64,000 bases of DNA from Spirochaetota bacterium. Lineage in GTDB: Bacteria > Spirochaetota > JAAYUW01 > JAOAHJ01. A model generated the notes under the pieces. It worked only from the letters and a program-made list of their open reading frames with translations. It had not been told where the DNA came from and searched no databases. Position numbers and translations under genes: made by a program. The stretch covers positions 152,861-216,860 of the forward strand of contig JAOAHJ010000023.1 of NCBI GenBank assembly GCA_026415295.1. The letters run 5' to 3'. The stretch's first letter is position 1. Every line of letters starts with the position of its first letter. Shown here in pieces: positions 53,570 through 62,795 of this stretch.

Positions 53570-55432
53570 ATGAAAATTATTAAATTAAAAAAACATCCTT
53601 ATTTTTATTTTGTTTTAAACCTATTTTTATCTATTTTTATTTTTACTTTACTTATACTAATGGTTAAAACAAATTTTATTTTTGCTCAAGAAGAACTCCC
53701 TTTTAATGAAGATAATAACTTTTATGATATCTCTGAAGCAGAACTTGTTGCTAAAGCTTCAGAATATGTGGATAAGGGCAATATTTCAGAAGGTTTAAAA
53801 TTACTACTTGAGGGTTTTAAAAAGTTTAGAAAATCAAGAGTTATACCTAAAAAACTTGGAGAAATTTTTTATTCTCAAGAACTTTACCCTTTAGCCTTAA
53901 AATATTTCAAAATTGCAAATAAGAGAGGAGATAAAAGTCACTATTTATTATCAATGATTGCTGATACTTATGCATATATGAATGAGGATAAAAAAGCTAT
54001 AGAATGGTTCGAAAAATCTTTTGCTCAATATCTGTATCAACCATACAATTTTTATTCTTATATTTGGATATTATTAAAACTTGAATTGTTCGATCTTGCA
54101 AAACAGAAAATTGATCAACATTACAATTATTTTTCAGGATTTTCTTACCTTGATTCAGCTTTAGCAGTTTTATATGCTAATCTTGGTGAATACGAAAAGA
54201 GTAAATACTACTATAAAAAGGTTTTAAACTTTCCCGGAAGCTACCAAGGAACTATTTACTATAATTGGGGAATTCTCGAATACACATTTTATAATTACAA
54301 TGAAGCATACTCACTATTTATGAAAACATATACAAATTCTGATATGCCTGAAGCTTTTTTAGCTCTTGGAGAAATCTATTATGCAAATTTAAACTTTGAC
54401 CTTGCTAATTCTCTATTCATTGGAGGTCTTGAAAAATTACAAGCACCCTTAATTCTATATAACCTTTTTGAACTTAATAGGCTTAGAGGTTTTCATGAAA
54501 AAGCACTAGAATATGGAAAAAAAATTATCAATTACAATAATGAAAGTTGGATATATAAATATAATCTTAATAAAAATGAACATCTTGCTAATCATTATGA
54601 ATTTTTATATGAGTATGCTACTTTTAAAATAAAATATGAAAAAAAATTTTTTACATTTAATTTTTTAAGTAAATTAAAAAATACTTTAAATATTATCTTT
54701 TCTCACATTCAAAAGAAATACTTTGACATTATGAAAAAATATTATAATATCAAAGTTTTAAAAAAGTACAATTTTGATTATGCTTTTATAGAATATTACA
54801 AAAGATTAATAAAAATATATGATTGGAATAAATACTTTTACTTAAAATTTTTAGAGAAACTAGATCAATATTATAAAAAATATTATGGAAATAAAACTGG
54901 AACAATTCCCTATCTCTATTTAGAATATGCTAAAAAATTTAATGATTTTAAAATTTTTAAAAAATATGAAAAAATCTTTTTAGAAAACTATGATAAGAAT
55001 TATGAGAGAAATTTATATTTAAACTATCTCTTATTCAAAGTAGATATTAGTTATAAAAACAAAGACTATGTAAATTATTTCAATTCGATTCTTGAAATTT
55101 TAAAAATTAACCCGGATTCTATAAAAAATATTAATGTACCAATAGTTGGGAAAGTTCAATTTTTTAATTTGTCAAAGAAAGAAATCAAGATATTTAAAAG
55201 TTATTTAAGAAAGAAGAACTTTTTAATATTTGAAAAATTAAATTATTCAAAATATATGAAAAATATCGATATAAACATAATTTTTATTATTAACATTGAA
55301 AAAATTGATGATAATAATTACCTAATATATTTAATTAATCCATTTGAGTCATACAAGCTAAAAATAAATTATAAAAATATTTCTAAAGATAATATAGATA
55401 TAATTAAAATATTTAATCCTTATTATGAATAA
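53570..55432 (+). CDS. Exported TPR-repeat protein
   Basis: The 620-residue protein has an N-terminal hydrophobic segment (about 10-37, ending IFAQEE, a likely signal peptidase site), so it is periplasmic or outer-surface. From about 57 there are tetratricopeptide-like helices: YVDKGNISEGLKLLLEGFKK, LYPLALKYFKIANKRGD, DKKAIEWFEKSFAQY and YEKSKYYYKKVLNFPG, with the usual small/aromatic pattern. The second half (about 330-540) is rich in Tyr, Phe and Lys and may contain divergent repeats. The last 90 residues are not TPR-like. No enzyme motif is present. It could be a periplasmic scaffold, perhaps a flagellar-motor collar-type protein as known from Borrelia, but nothing in the sequence proves this. 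Confidence 0.75.
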   Translation: MKIIKLKKHPYFYFVLNLFLSIFIFTLLILMVKTNFIFAQEELPFNEDNNFYDISEAELVAKASEYVDKGNISEGLKLLLEGFKKFRKSRVIPKKLGEIFYSQELYPLALKYFKIANKRGDKSHYLLSMIADTYAYMNEDKKAIEWFEKSFAQYLYQPYNFYSYIWILLKLELFDLAKQKIDQHYNYFSGFSYLDSALAVLYANLGEYEKSKYYYKKVLNFPGSYQGTIYYNWGILEYTFYNYNEAYSLFMKTYTNSDMPEAFLALGEIYYANLNFDLANSLFIGGLEKLQAPLILYNLFELNRLRGFHEKALEYGKKIINYNNESWIYKYNLNKNEHLANHYEFLYEYATFKIKYEKKFFTFNFLSKLKNTLNIIFSHIQKKYFDIMKKYYNIKVLKKYNFDYAFIEYYKRLIKIYDWNKYFYLKFLEKLDQYYKKYYGNKTGTIPYLYLEYAKKFNDFKIFKKYEKIFLENYDKNYERNLYLNYLLFKVDISYKNKDYVNYFNSILEILKINPDSIKNINVPIVGKVQFFNLSKKEIKIFKSYLRKKNFLIFEKLNYSKYMKNIDINIIFIINIEKIDDNNYLIYLINPFESYKLKINYKNISKDNIDIIKIFNPYYE

Positions 55433-55439
55433 AAACAAA

Positions 55440-57452
55440 TTAAATAAAAGATTCCTCCAAATCTGGATCATTTCCAGAAAGATCTGTTTTTTCAAGCCTA
55501 AATTCAAAAGCTTTTAAAAAATAGTAAGATTGAACAAAAATATAAATAACTTTCTTATTATTATTCTTTTTATGTCCTGATAATCTTTCATCAAGCTTAA
55601 TTAATTCTTCATAATTATCAATAAATCTAAATTGCCTATCTTTATAATCTATAATAACTTTAGTTATAGGAAGTAATAAATTTTGAATTGCATTCAATAT
55701 ATTATCTCTAATTGTTTTATTAAGGGTATTTTTTTGAGCAATTAACCTTGTTTTATATAGAGAATTTGAATCTGGAGTTTCTTTAACTCTTTTTAAAATA
55801 TCAAGATAAGTTTCAAAATCTTTTATTTCAATTGTTAATTTATCAATAGCATTATTTATCATTGCTTTTATATCAATCTTTTTATGCTCAACAAAATCAA
55901 GTTTATATTGAATATCTTTTGCAAGTAAAAAAATTGAATACTCTTCAATAAACTCTTTAAGAAATATATAAGTTGGTAATAATTTATCATTTCTTGAAAG
56001 ATAGGGAATTATAGGTTCAAGATGTATATAGTTATCCCAATTATTCTTTATGTACTCAACAAGTTGATCCATTATTATAAATCCTTTTTTTACATCATCT
56101 GGTATTTTTAGTTCTTCTTTCTTTTCAATATCTTCCTTTACTAACACTTTTTTGTTTTGATCAAATTCTTTTAGCCTTTCTTTAAGTTTTTGTTCTTCTT
56201 CTTTTATTTTATTATAAAAATAACCAGCTTTCTCCTCATTTGTAAGTTTAATTATATGTATAAAATCTGGATTATTAAGAGAAAAATATTTATTTATATT
56301 AATACAATAGATAATTGAGAATTTTTTTATAGCTGTCTTTGTTATAAAATAGATACCATCTATTATATCTTCTTTTACTAATGAAGTTGAAAAATTACTT
56401 TTATAAAGATCAAATGCTAACAATAAAGAATTAATGCAGAGATTTTCATTTTGATAAATAAAATAGATTTTTCTAAAATAAGCATAAAATTTTTGAGCTA
56501 AAGAATCTGGTAAAATTAAGTATTGAGTAGAAAGTAAATAATTTTGAAAATCATTCAAAAACTCTTCATTAATTAATTGATTGAAATGAAATAACATATC
56601 AATAACCAAAGGATCATAAGCATCAGAAAGAAGTTTTGCTTTAATTTTGGAAGATTGAATGCATGACCTAACAAAATAACCGATATTAGATATTAAATTA
56701 ATGTAATAAGGTAAAAAATATATTAAAAATTTTGGATTAAGTAAAGTTGGATTAAACTGAGAAACATTTAATGTAAACCCATTTATTGATAAAAGAATTC
56801 TATCAATAAATGATGGGGTAAATTTTTCTGGAAGTTCAGTTATTGCTAAAGTAGTTTTTAATTGATCACTCTTATAATTAATATCATCTACTTTTTCATT
56901 TATTTTTTGAGAAGATTTAGAAGAATCAGAATTTTTATTTTTATTAGAACCAATTTTTGATTTTATTTTTTCATTATAATGCTCAAGTTTTTTTTTAATA
57001 TAATCAGCTTTTTGTTTTATTTTATCAATAGAATCTATTTCTTTTTTTGTTTTTACCTTTTTATTTTCCAAATTAAAATCTTTTTTTAATCGCTTATCTT
57101 TTAACTTCTTACTTTCTAATTTTTGATCTTTGTCTTCCTTAGTTTTTTCATTATATTTCTTAGAATCTTTAACTTGAGTAACTTTTCCTTTTGTTTGACC
57201 TTCAACTATCTTTTTACCATCTATCCATAATTCTTTATCAGCTGGTTTTCCAGAAGAAGCTTTACTAGTAGTTTTTTTAAGCAGTTCTAAATATTCAAGC
57301 TTACTATCTTTGCCATATTTCTTTTCAAAAATAGAATAATCTATCTTACCACCAGCTTTCTTAAAATCATCCATTAACTTTTTTTTTGTTTTATCATCAA
57401 GGTTATCAATATTTAGCTTCTTTCTTAAAATATCATACTGATCTTCTTTCAT
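55440..57452 (-). CDS. Large unknown protein with Lys-rich disordered N-terminus
   Basis: The 670-residue protein has no signal peptide. Residues about 30-200 are extremely Lys/Asp/Ser-rich and probably disordered or coiled coil. From about 205 a folded, mostly helical region begins, with hydrophobic patches such as PKFLIYFLPYYINLISNIGYF that are too broken for clear membrane helices, and continues to the end. I recognise no domain. The ATG at 57452 is chosen over an upstream TTG and GTG; none has a good ribosome binding site. It converges on the TPR gene, with seven bases between the stop codons. It may be specific to spirochaetes. Confidence 0.6.
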   Translation of the reverse strand: MKEDQYDILRKKLNIDNLDDKTKKKLMDDFKKAGGKIDYSIFEKKYGKDSKLEYLELLKKTTSKASSGKPADKELWIDGKKIVEGQTKGKVTQVKDSKKYNEKTKEDKDQKLESKKLKDKRLKKDFNLENKKVKTKKEIDSIDKIKQKADYIKKKLEHYNEKIKSKIGSNKNKNSDSSKSSQKINEKVDDINYKSDQLKTTLAITELPEKFTPSFIDRILLSINGFTLNVSQFNPTLLNPKFLIYFLPYYINLISNIGYFVRSCIQSSKIKAKLLSDAYDPLVIDMLFHFNQLINEEFLNDFQNYLLSTQYLILPDSLAQKFYAYFRKIYFIYQNENLCINSLLLAFDLYKSNFSTSLVKEDIIDGIYFITKTAIKKFSIIYCININKYFSLNNPDFIHIIKLTNEEKAGYFYNKIKEEEQKLKERLKEFDQNKKVLVKEDIEKKEELKIPDDVKKGFIIMDQLVEYIKNNWDNYIHLEPIIPYLSRNDKLLPTYIFLKEFIEEYSIFLLAKDIQYKLDFVEHKKIDIKAMINNAIDKLTIEIKDFETYLDILKRVKETPDSNSLYKTRLIAQKNTLNKTIRDNILNAIQNLLLPITKVIIDYKDRQFRFIDNYEELIKLDERLSGHKKNNNKKVIYIFVQSYYFLKAFEFRLEKTDLSGNDPDLEESFI

Positions 57453-57599
57453 CACTACCAATTATAATTTCTTATTTTGATATTTCAAATAAAAAATAAT
57501 TATACTTATTTATCAGCTAAACACAATTTCAAAAAAAAAAATAAAATTAAATATAGTTTATGATCATTATAAAAATATTAATTTAAATATCTAATATCT

Positions 57600-58262
57600 T
57601 TAAATTTTTATATATGATATTATTTTATTAACTACTTCATCAAAATTTAAATTAGTTGTATCAATTTCAATAGCATCAGGGGCTTTTCTTAGAGGATTCA
57701 TCTCTCTTGAAGAATCTATAGTATCTCTTTCTTTAATATTTTGTAAAACTTTTTCATATGAATCTTTTTTACCATCTTGCAACCATCTCCTTTTAGCTCT
57801 CTCTTCATCAGAAGCATATAAAAAAAATTTATATTTTGCTTCAGGAAATATAGCAGTCCCTATATCCCTGCCTTCAACGACCCATTTACCAGTTAAGCCA
57901 ATTTTTCTTTGTAAATTCCCGCAAAAATCTCTAATTTCTTTTATTTTAGCAATTTTTGAAACATTATTATTAACCTCATTACTTCTTATTTCATACGAAA
58001 CATTTTGAGAATTTAGGAAAGTATTTTCACCATCAAATTTTATTTCAATATTTTTTAAAATTTCATTTACTTTTGCATTTTCATTATCAGGTATATCTAT
58101 ATTATTTTTAAGAAAGTATAGGGTTACTGCTCTATACATAGCTCCGGTATCAAGGTATTTAAAGTTCAATCTTTTAGCTAACTCCTTTGCTGTAGTAGAT
58201 TTCCCAGTACCAGAAGGGCCATCAATGGCTATTATAATATTATCTGAATCTATTTTATCCAT
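57600..58262 (-). CDS. cmk: Cytidylate kinase
   Basis: Cmk phosphorylates CMP and dCMP. The 220-residue product has the P-loop GPSGTGKST, the stretch LNFKYLDTGAMYRAVTLYFL, GRDIGTAIFPEAKYKFFL and RAKRRWLQDGK, then RDTIDSSREMNPLRKAPDAI, all typical of Cmk. The ATG at 58262 has GGAG at the right distance and is slightly preferred over an ATG four codons upstream. The pseudouridine synthase gene lies upstream (45 bp), a pairing found in several bacteria. Confidence 0.95.
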   Translation of the reverse strand: MDKIDSDNIIIAIDGPSGTGKSTTAKELAKRLNFKYLDTGAMYRAVTLYFLKNNIDIPDNENAKVNEILKNIEIKFDGENTFLNSQNVSYEIRSNEVNNNVSKIAKIKEIRDFCGNLQRKIGLTGKWVVEGRDIGTAIFPEAKYKFFLYASDEERAKRRWLQDGKKDSYEKVLQNIKERDTIDSSREMNPLRKAPDAIEIDTTNLNFDEVVNKIISYIKI

Positions 58263-58307
58263 ATTTTTCTCCATAAATATTTATTCCCATAATTTAAAAA
58301 ATCTATT

Positions 58308-59045
58308 TTAATACAAATCTTTTTTTAATTTTTTTAACTTAATTTTATTTACATCTTCTATACTAATTAATCTAGTTTTTCCATATTTTAAATCACCTAA
58401 TTTTATATCATCTATAGCTGTTCTAATTAATCTTTTTATTGGCTGTGAAAAATATTTAGCTACATTTCTTATTTCTCTATTTTTACCTTCTATCAAAACA
58501 ATTTTAACTGAATAATTATTTATTTTTTTAACATTTTTAGCTTTGTATAAAATATTATTTATATAAACACCATTTAAAAAACCAATTATAAATTCATTAC
58601 TTATTTCTTTAAAAGAGATCAAAACATATTCTTTTTCAATTTTGTAAGAAGGATGAATTATTAAATTAATAAAATCTCCATCATTAGATAAAATTAATAG
58701 TCCTTCAGATAAAAAGTCAAGCCTTCCTGCAATTCTTAAATTTTTAATGTTTTTATAATCATAATTTAAAAAATCAAGTACAATTTTTTTATCTTTTAGA
58801 AAGTTATCATTTCCTCTTTTTAATGTAGAAACTACTTGCGGAGGTTTATTAAATGCAATGTAAAACTTATCCAAAATAGGTTTAATAATTTTGTCATTAA
58901 CTTTTACTATTTCATCTAAGCCAACATTAAAATATGGAGTTAAAATTACTTTGTCATTGACTTTAACTTTACCCTCTTTTATTAAAATTTCTGCTTCTCT
59001 TCTAGAAATAGATGAAAAATTAGAAATAAATTTCTGTAATTTCAT
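58308..59045 (-). CDS. rRNA pseudouridine synthase (RsuA/RluB/E/F family)
   Basis: The enzyme isomerises a uridine in rRNA. The 245-residue product has an N-terminal S4 RNA-binding domain (KFISNFSSISRREAEILIKE, GKVKVNDKVI), then the catalytic domain with AGRLDFLSEGLLILSNDGDF, whose Asp is the nucleophile, followed by HPSYKIEKEYVL and EGKNREIRNVAKYF, a family hallmark. The exact rRNA target cannot be assigned by eye, though RluB is the most common assignment. The start codon lies just after a 20-bp AT palindrome and has no ribosome binding site. Confidence 0.92.
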   Translation of the reverse strand: MKLQKFISNFSSISRREAEILIKEGKVKVNDKVILTPYFNVGLDEIVKVNDKIIKPILDKFYIAFNKPPQVVSTLKRGNDNFLKDKKIVLDFLNYDYKNIKNLRIAGRLDFLSEGLLILSNDGDFINLIIHPSYKIEKEYVLISFKEISNEFIIGFLNGVYINNILYKAKNVKKINNYSVKIVLIEGKNREIRNVAKYFSQPIKRLIRTAIDDIKLGDLKYGKTRLISIEDVNKIKLKKLKKDLY

Positions 59046-59048
59046 ATC

Positions 59049-59068
59049 ATAATATTATATAATATTAT
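59049..59068. repeat. 20-bp AT palindrome at the pseudouridine synthase start
   Basis: ATAATATTATATAATATTAT is a perfect 20-bp palindrome three bases before the start codon of the pseudouridine synthase gene, where a ribosome binding site would be expected. It could form a weak hairpin that limits translation or serve as an operator. All bases are A or T, so chance occurrence is quite possible. Confidence 0.3.
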
Positions 59069-59219
59069 TTTATATTTTATTTATTATAATTATTATAATC
59101 CATTGATTTTTTATAAATTATCCATTATATCTTTTTTATTATATAATTAAATTACTTTTTATTTTATTATCTTATCTTTTTATTGTTTCTATTTATGCTC
59201 AATAAATTTCTGATAAATT

Positions 59220-59816
59220 TTAAATATTTTTAACAATATGCTCAACAAATATTTTCAAACCAATTAAAATCAATATAACTCCACCAGCAATCTCAAGCTT
59301 ATTCTCAAAAAGATGACCAATTTTATTACCAATAAATACTCCAATAAAACATATTATAAAAGTTATTAAGCCAATTATCAAAATAGGAATAAATATCAAT
59401 ACTTTAAGAATTGCAAAACTTATTCCAACTGCAAAAGCATCTATACTTGTTGCAATTGACATCAAAATCAAAAAAGAAAAATCAAGACATGTTTTTTTAT
59501 TATTAGATAATTTTTTTTCATCAACTGGACAAGCTTCTAATTCAAGTTTTCTTGAACTTAATATCATCTTTATTCCTAAAAAAAGAAGTATCCCAAAAGC
59601 TATAAAATGATCAAATTTTTGAAAATACTTTGCAATATTTATGCCCAAAGCCCATCCTAAAAGAGGCATAATAGCTTGAAAAAAACCAAAAAAAAAAGCA
59701 ATTCTAAAGGCATGTCTTATTTTTAATGATTTTATTAAATAACCGTTTGTAATAGAAACAGCAAGAGCATCCATAGAAAGACTTATTGCTATTAAAATTG
59801 TTTCTAAATAAAACAT
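59220..59816 (-). CDS. mntP: Manganese efflux pump MntP
   Basis: MntP exports Mn2+ across the inner membrane. The 198-residue product has six membrane segments in two repeats, each with the conserved Asp motif: SLSMDALAVSITNGY in the first and SIATSIDAFAVGISFAI in the second. Its length is normal. A TTAGGAGA ribosome binding site precedes the ATG. The long 332-bp leader was checked for a yybP-ykoY manganese riboswitch and none was seen. Confidence 0.93.
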   Translation of the reverse strand: MFYLETILIAISLSMDALAVSITNGYLIKSLKIRHAFRIAFFFGFFQAIMPLLGWALGINIAKYFQKFDHFIAFGILLFLGIKMILSSRKLELEACPVDEKKLSNNKKTCLDFSFLILMSIATSIDAFAVGISFAILKVLIFIPILIIGLITFIICFIGVFIGNKIGHLFENKLEIAGGVILILIGLKIFVEHIVKNI

Positions 59817-60148
59817 TTAATTTCTCCTAAAAAATTTAGCTGAAATTTTTAAATTTTAAAATTAAATAAATATATAGTTTTCTTCTATTTTCTATAAATT
59901 ATATAACAATAAAATTTTTACAACTCACTAATTAGTATGTATTTAATAAAGTTAATATATAAATATTTAACTTCAATTTTAATAATTTTTAAATTATAAA
60001 AAATCCTTTTAGAATCAGAAAATATAAACTTTATAAAAATGAGAATTAAAAATAAAGAAAATTAAAGTTAAAAATTTCTAAAAAAATTTGACAATTAACT
60101 TTTAATATAGAATTTAAATAATTTTGCAAAAAAATTAAATATATAATT
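59817..60148. other. Gene-free spacer between mntP and the phosphohexomutase gene
   Basis: This 332-bp stretch has no open frame with a ribosome binding site, no tRNA-like segment and no strong hairpin. It holds the mntP ribosome binding site at its left end and an isolated TTGACA (60088-60093, plus strand) without a properly spaced -10 and without a plus-strand gene after it. It should contain the mntP promoter, which I could not place. Confidence 0.6.
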
Positions 60149-61504
60149 TTAATTATAACTTTTTATTAAATCATTTATTTTATCAATTTTTTCATTTAAA
60201 ATATCTTTATTTGAAGCCTCAACAATTAATCTTAAATATGGCTCAGTATTTGATGGTCTAATATTAAACCACCAATCTTTAAATTCAACTCTAAATCCAT
60301 CAAAATCATAAAAATTAACTGGATCTTCTTTTGATATAAAATAATTTTTAATTTTCTCCATTATTTCTAACTTATTTTCAACTTTAAAATTTATTTCTCC
60401 TGAATTGAAGTATTTTATTATATTTTTAAATTTTTCAGATATAGTTAATCCATTTTTTCTTAAATAATTTAATTCATTTAAAACAATTATCGAGGCAAGT
60501 ATCCCAGAATCACAATAAAAAAAATCTTTAAAATAGTAATGACCTGCAAGTTCACCACCAAATACAGAATTTAATTCTTTAAGTTTCTTTTTAGCATAAG
60601 CATGGCCTACTTTCCATAAATAAACATTACCACCTAGTTTTTTAATATAATCAATTGTTGATTTTGAAGTTCTTATATCGCATAAAATAGTTTTATTATC
60701 AAGTTTATTTCTATATCTTTCTGAAAAAAAGAATTCTGAAATTAATGCTATTAGATAATCTGGTTGAATAAAATTTCCTTTATCATCTATAAACATTACT
60801 CTATCTGCATCTCCGTCAAAAATAATTCCCAAATCACTTTTATTTTTAACAACCTCATTTACTATCTGTTTTCTATTTTCCTCTTCTAAAGGATTTGGCT
60901 CATGTGCAGGGAAATTGCCATCGATAAAATCATTTATAAATTTAAAATTAGTGGGGAAAAGATCTTTGACTATTATTGAAGCCATACCATTGGATAAGTC
61001 AACTGAAATGTTTAAATCTTCATAATTTTCTATAAATTTGTTTAAATATTTTTTATAATCATCTAATACATTAAAATCAAATATCTTTCCTTTGCTTTTA
61101 GAAATCTCTAATTTTTCTTCTCTTACCATTTTTTCTAAAATATTTAAGCCATTATCATATCCAATAGGTACAGAATTTTCACCAGATATTTTAAATCCAT
61201 TATACTCTTTAGGATTATGGGAAGCTGTGATTTGAACTGATCCTTTAAAATTATAATAGGATGTTCCAAAATATATCATAGGTGTTGTAGAATAACCACA
61301 AGAATAAACATCTGCTCCTGAATCAGTAATTCCCTCAGATAAAAAATAGAAAATTTCATCTGAAGACAACCTACCATCATGTCCAACAAGTATTTTATCA
61401 GTTTTAAGAAGCTTTGGTATAAAATAACCTATTTTATAAACATCATCTTTATTAAAATCTTTATTATAAATTCCTCTAATATCGTATGCTTTATATATTC
61501 CCAC
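60149..61504 (-). CDS. Phosphomannomutase/phosphoglucomutase (ManB/AlgC type)
   Basis: The enzyme interconverts hexose 1- and 6-phosphates for glycolysis and sugar-nucleotide synthesis. The 451-residue product begins KAYDIRGIYNKDF, typical of PMM/PGM. The phosphoserine loop is TASHNP (93-98, Ser95), the metal loop FDGDADR, the sugar-binding loop VFGGELAGHYYFKD, and the phosphate-binding loop NIRPSNTEPYLRLIVE, all intact. The GELAGHYYF form points to the bifunctional AlgC group rather than GlmM. A GGGAGGAAATG start is clear. It is the last gene of a unit starting at hflX. Confidence 0.94.
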   Translation of the reverse strand: MGIYKAYDIRGIYNKDFNKDDVYKIGYFIPKLLKTDKILVGHDGRLSSDEIFYFLSEGITDSGADVYSCGYSTTPMIYFGTSYYNFKGSVQITASHNPKEYNGFKISGENSVPIGYDNGLNILEKMVREEKLEISKSKGKIFDFNVLDDYKKYLNKFIENYEDLNISVDLSNGMASIIVKDLFPTNFKFINDFIDGNFPAHEPNPLEEENRKQIVNEVVKNKSDLGIIFDGDADRVMFIDDKGNFIQPDYLIALISEFFFSERYRNKLDNKTILCDIRTSKSTIDYIKKLGGNVYLWKVGHAYAKKKLKELNSVFGGELAGHYYFKDFFYCDSGILASIIVLNELNYLRKNGLTISEKFKNIIKYFNSGEINFKVENKLEIMEKIKNYFISKEDPVNFYDFDGFRVEFKDWWFNIRPSNTEPYLRLIVEASNKDILNEKIDKINDLIKSYN

Positions 61505-61551
61505 ATTTCCTCCCTAATAAAATTAAATAAAAAATAAAAATTTTAATAAAA

Positions 61552-62304
61552 TTAAAAATTAAAAATAAAATCATATATTTGACTTATAACAATATCTATC
61601 TGTTTTTCTCTACTTATAGTTGAGTTTAAATCACCTTTCTGAAATCCATAATAACCAAATTGAGAATGGTTTCCTCCCTCTATTAAAAAAAATTTTGTAG
61701 TTAATGGCAATAATTTCTTTTTAATTTCAATTTTTTCAGGAGAAACTAACCCATCATTTGTAGCATATATAGATAATACTCTGAGGTTTAAATAAGAAAT
61801 ATCTTTAGATGGATAAGAAGCAAGTAAAATAAGCCCTGAAAGTTTTTTATAATTATTTTTTGAATATAAAGTTGCTGCCACTCCACCTAAAGAGTGCCCA
61901 CAAATATACCACTTAAAATTTTTATATAAATTGATATATTTTTCTATCTTTTTAATTCCAAAAAATGCTAAATTAAATGGCATTTTAATAAGTATTGAAT
62001 TTATACCTTTTTCAGCAAGTTTAAAGCATATAGGAGAATAGGATTTATAATTTACATGACCCCCAGGATAAAAAACTAAAAATTTATCAGTTAAACTTTT
62101 TGAAATAAAAAATATATCTTTGTTTTTTTTTATCTCAATTTTGACTTTTTCATTACTTACCAAGTATTTATTAACCTCTGATAAATTTTTGTAAGATCCT
62201 AAACTCCATATATATAATATAAAAAAAACAACAAAAAAAAATATAATAATTACAAAAAGAAATTTTAAAAAAATTCTCTTTATTATTGAGGAAAGTTTTT
62301 CCAT
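61552..62304 (-). CDS. Membrane-anchored alpha/beta hydrolase
   Basis: The 250-residue protein has one N-terminal membrane helix (about 13-34) and an alpha/beta hydrolase domain facing outward. Visible motifs are VFYPGGHVNYKSY (oxyanion region), the nucleophile elbow CGHSLGGVAATLYS, ATNDGLVSPEKI with the catalytic Asp, and GGNHSQFGYYG with the catalytic His. The GGHV plus GGNHSQFG pattern fits alpha/beta hydrolase family 5 (fold_5). The substrate is unknown. It sits between the GNAT gene and the phosphohexomutase. Confidence 0.87.
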   Translation of the reverse strand: MEKLSSIIKRIFLKFLFVIIIFFFVVFFILYIWSLGSYKNLSEVNKYLVSNEKVKIEIKKNKDIFFISKSLTDKFLVFYPGGHVNYKSYSPICFKLAEKGINSILIKMPFNLAFFGIKKIEKYINLYKNFKWYICGHSLGGVAATLYSKNNYKKLSGLILLASYPSKDISYLNLRVLSIYATNDGLVSPEKIEIKKKLLPLTTKFFLIEGGNHSQFGYYGFQKGDLNSTISREKQIDIVISQIYDFIFNF

Positions 62305-62340
62305 AAATAATACCCTTAAATTATTTCTAATAAATAGATT

Positions 62341-62790
62341 TTATTTTCTTAAATTCTTACTCATTACTATTATATCATCTCTTTCATAATATCCTATACT
62401 CTTATAAAAATCCATAACTTTTATATTTTTTTTTGTAACAAAAAGATGAATTTTATAACAATTAAATTTATTTTTTAATAAGTTTTCAACGTATAAGATA
62501 CTATATTTTCCAAGACCACTATTTCTCAAATCTCTTCTTACACAGAGATGAATAATATAGCCTCTTCTTCCATCCCATGTACCCCAACAAGTTGCACAAA
62601 TTCCTTTTCTATCTTTTAATATTAGGAAAAGTTCAGGATTAAATTTTTTTGCCTTACTTATTTCTTCAATAGTATCAGTTGGACTAACCTCTATATCATT
62701 TTCTTTCCAAAACTTTATAAGTTCTTCTGGTTTTGCTTTTTTAAATGGTAAAATTTCTAACTCTAAATTATCTTTTAATATAAGTTCCAT
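62341..62790 (-). CDS. GNAT-family N-acetyltransferase
   Basis: The 149-residue protein has the acetyl-CoA-binding motif A, IIHLCVRRDLRNSGLGKYSI (R/Q-x-x-G-x-G/A pattern), followed by LFVTKKNIKVMDFYKSIGYY, the typical motif B and end of the fold. The substrate cannot be predicted. It starts five bases after the stop of hflX, with an AAGAGG site, so the two are translationally close. Confidence 0.88.
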   Translation of the reverse strand: MELILKDNLELEILPFKKAKPEELIKFWKENDIEVSPTDTIEEISKAKKFNPELFLILKDRKGICATCWGTWDGRRGYIIHLCVRRDLRNSGLGKYSILYVENLLKNKFNCYKIHLFVTKKNIKVMDFYKSIGYYERDDIIVMSKNLRK

Positions 62791-62795
62791 AAATG

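Noticed and set aside
60088..60115. Plus-strand promoter and possible small RNA in the spacer after the phosphohexomutase gene
   Set aside because: TTGACA has no -10 at proper spacing, and no hairpin-terminated transcript is visible downstream.
59817..60148. yybP-ykoY manganese riboswitch upstream of mntP
   Set aside because: The conserved GC-rich loops and GGGGAGUAG-type segment are absent.
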